Assembly (NCBI RefSeq): GCF_051045985.1
Contig: NZ_CP157350.1
Coordinates: forward strand, 248,001-312,000
From: Scardovia wiggsiae
GTDB taxonomy: Bacteria > Actinomycetota > Actinomycetes > Actinomycetales > Bifidobacteriaceae
DNA length: 64,000 nt
Reading direction: 5' to 3'
In this document: in pieces, positions 59,507-64,000 of the stretch
Numbering within the stretch: position 1 is the first letter of the stretch
Layout of the letters: each line of letters begins with the position of its first letter
Notes under the pieces: model-generated
Seen by the model: only the letters and a program-made list of their open reading frames with translations
Databases searched by the model: none
What the model was told of the DNA's origin: nothing
Made by a program: the position numbers and the translations under genes

Positions 59507-60607
59507 TTAGTGGGAATCAACAGAAAATTCTTTATCCAGGGCGTCTACGGCGCGGAGGGCATTCGCAACATCTGCCGGTGTGACTTCAAAAGGCATATTA
59601 GCCATAGTGTCCTGCGGGCTGCAGGCAAGTTCCCCGACGTGGAGGAGCTGCTCATCGGTAACATCGTGGATGCCGATACCGGCAAAATTCGTCGGCAGAC
59701 CTACTGCACGGAAGAAACGGTACACTTCGGCAAGCTCTTTTAGTGGACGGTCTTCCATGATCATCTGGGCAAGGGTACCGTATGCAACCTTTTCCCCATG
59801 AAGGTAGGAGTGGGTCTCAGGGATAGCCGTCAGCCCGTCGTGGATGGAGTGTGCTGCAGCCAGGCCGCAGGACTCAAACCCCAGCCCGCTGAGGAGGGTA
59901 TTCGTTTCGATAATATTCTCTACTGCTTTCGTCCGAAGGCCCAGCCTCACGGCAGATACAGCCTTCACACCATCAGCGAGCAGGCTGTCGTGACACAGGG
60001 TCGCCAGTGCGAAAGCGGCGTTTGTGGCATGGCCTCCGGTCATGGTGACGGCATTGGATTGTACGCAGGCGGCTGCCTCATAATATGTGGCGAAGGCATC
60101 CCCAATACCTGCTGTCAGGAAGCGGACAGGCGCTTTGGATATGAGTTCCGTGTCCATCAGCACCATACGCGGGTTTTCGGGAAGCGGAAGGTAATGGTCA
60201 AACTGGCCGCCGTCAGTATACACAACGGACAGGCGTGAGCACGGGGCGTCGCTTGAAGCAGCGGTAGGCACAATGATGGCAGGCCGCTTGCCGTAATATC
60301 CTACAGCTTTAGCGCAGTCAAGCGTTTTGCCGCCGCCTATGCCTATAACTGCATCGGTATCGGCGAGCAGCGCAACGTGCTTCTGTATTTCCGCATCGGA
60401 GCACTCGCCGCCAAAGACTGCGAGGGTATAGGGAACCTGGCCGCTGTCGAAACTGGATACGATGCTGTCATGATACAGACTGTCTATAGTGGGATCGACA
60501 AGTATGTAAGCACCTGTGCTGCCTGCATGGGCATACTCCCCGGCAAGCTGGGAAATGGCGCCTTCCTGCTGGATATAGCTTCCTGGTGAGCATAAGACTG
60601 TACGCAT
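59507..60607 (-). CDS. gldA: Glycerol dehydrogenase-like, iron/zinc alcohol dehydrogenase family
   Basis: 366 residues from ATG 60607 (AGGAGG upstream; the frame extends to 60649). NAD-binding IGIGGGKTLDCAKAVGYY and IVPTAASSDAPCSRLSVVY, metal ligands in TAGIGDAFATYYEA (Asp), CGLAAAHSIHDGLTA (His), and YLHGEKVAYGTLAQ (His). This matches GldA, which oxidises glycerol to dihydroxyacetone in the cytosol; the direction in vivo may be reductive. No dihydroxyacetone kinase is in the window. A terminator ends the gene before the regulator. Confidence 0.92.
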   Translation of the reverse strand: MRTVLCSPGSYIQQEGAISQLAGEYAHAGSTGAYILVDPTIDSLYHDSIVSSFDSGQVPYTLAVFGGECSDAEIQKHVALLADTDAVIGIGGGKTLDCAKAVGYYGKRPAIIVPTAASSDAPCSRLSVVYTDGGQFDHYLPLPENPRMVLMDTELISKAPVRFLTAGIGDAFATYYEAAACVQSNAVTMTGGHATNAAFALATLCHDSLLADGVKAVSAVRLGLRTKAVENIIETNTLLSGLGFESCGLAAAHSIHDGLTAIPETHSYLHGEKVAYGTLAQMIMEDRPLKELAEVYRFFRAVGLPTNFAGIGIHDVTDEQLLHVGELACSPQDTMANMPFEVTPADVANALRAVDALDKEFSVDSH

Positions 60608-60779
60608 AATCCTCCTTTGGATCGTTTGATGTACTCTAATATGATACACGTGCCTGTACTTCAGCTGAAGATATTTTAGAGTGTTTGCGGCTTTTTATCT
60701 GGAAAATACAAGATTAAAAGTGCTGATTCCCCCATAACGGTGGATGCTACATACGGCATAGCAATTCCGTTCGATATTA

Positions 60780-60808
60780 TTGATTAATTCGTACGATTTA
60801 AGTATACT
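60780..60808 (+). promoter_or_regulatory. Probable sigma-70 promoter of the toxin-antitoxin operon
   Basis: TTGATT, 17 bases, TATACT, with the -10 box 37 bases before the antitoxin ATG. Matches the consensus in 8 of 12 positions at the ideal spacing. Confidence 0.65.
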
Positions 60809-60844
60809 AGAAGTACCAATTACGTGGAAAGGAGGATAAAAGCC

Positions 60845-61060
60845 ATGTCTATCACTGCAACAGAGCTGAAGGCAAACCTCGGGAAATACCTCCTGATGGC
60901 AGCGACAGAGGATGTTTATGTTACGCGCAACGGCAGGACAGTCGCCAAGCTGACTTCCCCGTACCAGAACAAACTGGATACTGTAGATTCTTTGTTCGGC
61001 AGTATCCCGGCAGATATGACTCTGGAAGAGTCAAAGGAAGAGAGGCTCAATAGGGTATGA
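60845..61060 (+). CDS. Antitoxin, Phd/YefM-like
   Basis: 71 residues from ATG 60845 with GAAAGGAGG 9 bases upstream (the frame opens at GTG 60824). MSITATELKANLGKYLLMAA and YVTRNGRTVAKLTSP are the Phd/YefM DNA-binding fold; the C-terminal part (ADMTLEESKEERLNRV) is the toxin-binding helix. Presumed to neutralise the PIN toxin encoded next and repress its own promoter. Start of the next gene overlaps its stop as ATGA. Confidence 0.92.
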   Translation: MSITATELKANLGKYLLMAATEDVYVTRNGRTVAKLTSPYQNKLDTVDSLFGSIPADMTLEESKEERLNRV

Positions 61061-61479
61061 AGGCCTTGGTAGATACCTGTATTATCGTAGATTTCCTTCA
61101 GGCGCGGGAACCTTTTGCTGAATCTGCCCGTGCTGTTTTACGTGCCGCGGCAGCCGAGCTTTGCCTTTGCTGCATCACTGCGAAATCTGCAACTGATATT
61201 TACTATCTCACCCATCGTTGTACTCATAACGATAAGGAATCTAGGTCGAAACTGGAGCAGCTGCTGAGTGTTGTCGGGATGCTCGACAGTGCTGCGGATG
61301 ATGTACTCCGCGCTATCCCCTCAGAGGTATCTGACTTTGAAGATGCAGTTATGATAGAAACGGCGGTCCGTTCGGGTATGGATTGTATTATTACCCGGAA
61401 TACCAAAGATTATGCCAGATCAGTGATCCCTGTTTATACACCTAAACAGTTTGTACGGCTCCTGGAGCAGGAAGGATAA
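61057..61479 (+). CDS. Toxin, PIN-domain ribonuclease (VapC-like)
   Basis: 140 residues. PIN catalytic acids: Asp6 in KALVDTCIIVDFL, the Asp in SATDIYYLTH, the acidic cluster SDFEDAVMIETAVRSG, and the Asp in DCIITRNTKDY. Such toxins cut tRNA or rRNA when freed from antitoxin. Overlaps the antitoxin by 4 bases. The pairing of a PIN toxin with a Phd-type antitoxin is common. Base composition is host-like, unlike the AT-rich region that follows. Confidence 0.93.
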   Translation: MKALVDTCIIVDFLQAREPFAESARAVLRAAAAELCLCCITAKSATDIYYLTHRCTHNDKESRSKLEQLLSVVGMLDSAADDVLRAIPSEVSDFEDAVMIETAVRSGMDCIITRNTKDYARSVIPVYTPKQFVRLLEQEG

Positions 61480-62027
61480 GGGTTCTATCCGGGAATTTCT
61501 CGATCCTATTATTTTGCTGATGGTGCTTTACTTTCTTGGCGTATAGTTTCTAACTTTATTTTCCAAGTATTGCTGTAAGAAGGGTTTAATTGAATATAAA
61601 AGTATAGCCGTTACCTTTTTATTCTGTCCAGTTGCCCGGGTGCGCTTATTAAACATATCGGGCATAAACTGATAATCTTTATAGTGTTGTCGTTCCACCA
61701 AGTTGCCTGGAATGCACCAATATCATATAAATACTTCAATAGTTTTCGGGAAAAAATTTGGAGTTAACTCTAAATATTGCCCCTTTTCCACAGCATGTAG
61801 CAATTCAAATAATTGTTCTCGAACGTTAGCCTTATCGTCCAAGTCGTTTCGATTAAATTTTTTTAATGCACGAACTGCCTATAGGATATAAAGAATTATC
61901 GTTTATTCTGATTTACACTTAAGGCAGTAGAGTGGGGAATTGGTTATTTCCGTATCCTCCCTTATTTTTAAGCGTGTTTTGCTTTTGCATATGGGGCATG
62001 ATAGCCATTCTATTATTATCATTTTCA
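61480..62027 (-). pseudogene. AT-rich interval with a decayed minus-strand coding remnant
   Basis: No intact gene. On the minus strand, roughly 61888-61560, a frame reads AVRALKKFNRNDLDDKANVR, EQLFELLHAVEKGQYLEL and, past one stop (at FI-stop), PGNLVERQHYKDYQFMPDMF. It looks coding by composition but carries internal stops and no start. The family was not recognised. The interval is much richer in A+T than its surroundings. Confidence 0.4.
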
Positions 62028-63062
62028 TCACTCACCATTACCTATAGAATTGTCAGATACTGTTTCCCTAAATTCCGACAACAGCTTGATGTACTCTTTT
62101 GGTTTGAAAGCATGGATAACATGATTAGCGGAAACTTTTTTGTATATTATTTGCGGAGCTAAGGAAATAGCATGCTGAGCGTCATCATCATCAAAAGCTC
62201 CTACAAGTCCGTAATTTTCGTATCGTTTCCAGTCGGCCTGAATAAGCAATATGGGGCATTTCGTTTTCTCGAAAGCTTCTGCATGGTCGATACCGTCATA
62301 AAATCTGCCATCTACAAAGGCTCTGGCAAAATCCGGGTCAAACATAGATAATGATTTAATTAGCAAACGCATGCTATCCGGGAATCCAATTTCGACTGGA
62401 CTATCAGGGTATTTATTTTGAAACTTCTTTATCTTTCGGGATAACCAACTGACAAACCAATTTGGAATTTTTTTGATTCTCTTATCAGAGGCTGGTACTT
62501 CCATATCTTTAAAATAATTTGCTAAATCTCTATCTGGTATATTTCCGATTTGATCAACAAGGTGTTTCAGCCCGTTGTATACAAATTTATCCTGTTCTTT
62601 AAACCGCGGCATTTCAGCAGAAAAAATAGGTGCGTCCTCAAGAATAATTCCGGAAACATATTCGGGAATATTAGCAGCGCACCAAAGAGCGATAATGCCG
62701 CCCGATGAATTTCCGCTGATGATCACCTTTTGTTTTATTACATTTTCTATAAATAGTTTTATGTCCTCACCAATAATCTTCCATGAGTAATATCCCGGTG
62801 TCCAAGAAGATTTTCCATGGCCTCTCACATCTATGGCATATACCTGAAAAAATTTTGATAGCGGTAAAAGCACTTTCTTATAACTTTCCCATATACCAAT
62901 TTGAGCTGGAATCAACAATAAGCTTGGTCCATTATCAGGACCGACAACAAAGTTCAGTTTAACAGTCCCTGTATCATAAGTTTTTTCTGAAAAACCAGCG
63001 GTAATCAGTTTTCTATTATTTAATTTTCCAGACAAATGTTCATATGGATTTTTATAGTTCAC
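62028..63062 (-). CDS. Alpha/beta hydrolase in an AT-rich insert
   Basis: 344 residues, alpha/beta-hydrolase fold. PSLLLIPAQIGIWESYKKVL, YAIDVRGHGKSSWTPG, nucleophile elbow VIISGNSSGGIIALWC (the Ser in GNSSGG), an Asp late in the fold (near CPILLIQADWKRYE), and His in ANHVIHAF. An esterase, lipase, or related hydrolase; substrate unknown. Start GTG 63062 has AGGAGG upstream. GC content and codon use (many AAA, ATT, TTT codons) differ from all neighbours, so it was probably acquired from a low-GC donor such as a Firmicute. No mobile-element gene remains beside it. Confidence 0.85.
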   Translation of the reverse strand: MNYKNPYEHLSGKLNNRKLITAGFSEKTYDTGTVKLNFVVGPDNGPSLLLIPAQIGIWESYKKVLLPLSKFFQVYAIDVRGHGKSSWTPGYYSWKIIGEDIKLFIENVIKQKVIISGNSSGGIIALWCAANIPEYVSGIILEDAPIFSAEMPRFKEQDKFVYNGLKHLVDQIGNIPDRDLANYFKDMEVPASDKRIKKIPNWFVSWLSRKIKKFQNKYPDSPVEIGFPDSMRLLIKSLSMFDPDFARAFVDGRFYDGIDHAEAFEKTKCPILLIQADWKRYENYGLVGAFDDDDAQHAISLAPQIIYKKVSANHVIHAFKPKEYIKLLSEFRETVSDNSIGNGE

Positions 63063-63512
63063 TCAGCATTCCTCCTAATTATAATATTGAAAAGTTTTAT
63101 TTGATGGCAATTCCGTAAATCATCAAATCAAGATATCCTTTAATTTTAACTGGATTTTCAATATACATGTTGTCCTTAGCAGTAATCACTTTAAACGCTC
63201 TTTCTTGTGTAATTTATAGAATACGTATATATTAGGCCACTTTATTGAAAGTGTATAGCCGTTCAGCCGGATAATTTATTGCAGTATGTTAATTAATCGC
63301 TCGGAGTTGAGTACTCCTGATTTATTCTGGGATCTTAGATAAAATATATCAACCGTAAATTTACGTGTAACCGGGAGCAAGAAACGCCGGGAAAGGACGG
63401 AAGCAAAACGGCCGGCCGCAGAGTATCGGGGGAGTGGGGGACAATAGGTCTTATGGATGGGGGGCCGCAGGCATACAGATATCAGGAATACAGATGCAGG
63501 AAAGGATGTGCT
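63063..63512. other. Intergenic region at the edge of the AT-rich insert
   Basis: 450 bases without a supported gene. Low GC until about 63,330, then host-like GC. No tRNA, integrase or clear attachment site was seen. It holds the promoter region of the downstream helicase. Confidence 0.6.
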
Positions 63513-64000
63513 ATGGGAACGCAGGGCAGCCGGGCGGCAGATACGCAGGGCCCTTACGGGCATACCCTGGCCCAGGCTTTCCAGTTTATTGATGATGCCC
63601 TCAAAAATTATGAGGCTTCACACAGGGGGCCGGCACTTTCGGTTTTCAGTCCTCCGCGTTCAGGGAAAACGTCCCTTGCCATAGATGCCGCAGTCCATGC
63701 TCTGGGGACAGCCGCTGCCTCAGACAGGGCTTCGTCCGGATCTGCTGCCGGCAGCAGGGGTGCATCCGGGGAGAGGGCCGGAAATGCGGGCGAAATGCGC
63801 ACAGGGACCCGCGGGATAACCGTTACCCCCGGGCTGGCTAATGCTGTTGCCCTTGTAGCCCCTACTGCCAGGCAGGCAAAGGCATATAACAACCGCCTGC
63901 TGGACGCAATACAGGTCACGGCAAAACCGCGTATTGCGCAGACAATCAACGCACTGGCTTTCCAGGTGCTTGCAGCTGTACGCGCAAAACGTGGGGAGAC
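63513..64000 (+). CDS. UvrD/Adn-like ATP-dependent helicase, 5' part (runs off the window)
   Basis: At least 162 residues, cut at the window end. ATG 63513 has GGAAAGG 8 bases upstream. The P-loop FSPPRSGKTSLAIDAAVHAL follows a short helical start, and then LVAPTARQAKAYNNRLLDAI and TINALAFQVLAAVRA match the motif Ia/Ib region of RecB/UvrD-type (AdnA/AdnB) helicases of actinobacteria. A low-complexity insert of ~40 residues (Ser/Gly/Ala/Arg) separates the P-loop helix from the next strand. It likely acts in double-strand break repair. Confidence 0.75.
   Translation, partial: MGTQGSRAADTQGPYGHTLAQAFQFIDDALKNYEASHRGPALSVFSPPRSGKTSLAIDAAVHALGTAAASDRASSGSAAGSRGASGERAGNAGEMRTGTRGITVTPGLANAVALVAPTARQAKAYNNRLLDAIQVTAKPRIAQTINALAFQVLAAVRAKRGE

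Overview
The window looks like a chromosomal segment of an actinobacterium, most likely a member of the Bifidobacteriaceae. The main grounds are a single-chain type I fatty acid synthase of about 3,225 residues beside a two-subunit biotin-dependent carboxylase, birA/bioY and acpS, plus pepC, a Phe/His-type aminotransferase, and the tRNA-Tyr/tRNA-Thr/tRNA-Met/rpmG block. Base composition is moderately GC-rich (by eye), except for an AT-rich stretch near 61.5-63.3 kb. This placement rests on gene content and order; no database was searched.

Layout: 0.1-2.2 kb, pepC and a MTA/SAH nucleosidase. 2.4-5.05 kb, a membrane protein, a lipase-headed putative type VII-secreted effector of reversed LXG architecture, and two small helical partners. 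5.06-6.3 kb, an L10 leader with rplJ-rplL. 6.5-11.95 kb, an FHA protein coupled to a very large helicase-like protein whose ATPase motifs are degraded, plus a small tail gene. 12-15.7 kb, SAF-domain and FmdB-like genes (minus strand), a GNAT acetyltransferase and a membrane protein. 15.8-18.1 kb, CIRCE-groES, hisC, three tRNAs and rpmG. 18.4-24.0 kb, an amino-acid permease, a lipoprotein, murB, fdxA and dinB.

24.2-29.6 kb holds a second putative type VII toxin locus: an LXG-like protein, four membrane-anchored paralogs that share its C-terminal domain, and two small helical partner genes. A perfect 605-bp tandem duplication inside it has copied the toxin's C-terminal tail onto a paralog. 29.7-45.8 kb is the biotin/fatty-acid cluster bioY, birA, biotin carboxylase, carboxyltransferase, fas, acpS. 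45.9-50.4 kb has an EamA exporter, tRNA-Ser, an NAD(P)-binding protein, ribF and an NlpC/P60 hydrolase. 50.8-55.1 kb is a metQNI-type importer followed by an M20 peptidase. 55.2-58.05 kb is efp, nusB, a PyrF-like protein lacking catalytic residues, and gmk. 58.0-60.6 kb has a PucR/FasR-like regulator and gldA. 60.8-61.5 kb is a Phd/VapC-type toxin-antitoxin pair. The window ends with an AT-rich insert carrying an alpha/beta hydrolase and the 5' end of a UvrD/Adn-like helicase.

The most interesting parts are the two toxin-like loci. Both pair a large secreted-effector-like protein with two small helical genes, but in one the presumed toxin domain is N-terminal and in the other the targeting-like domain is N-terminal. 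The core type VII ATPase (EssC) is not in the window, so secretion is an inference from gene architecture.
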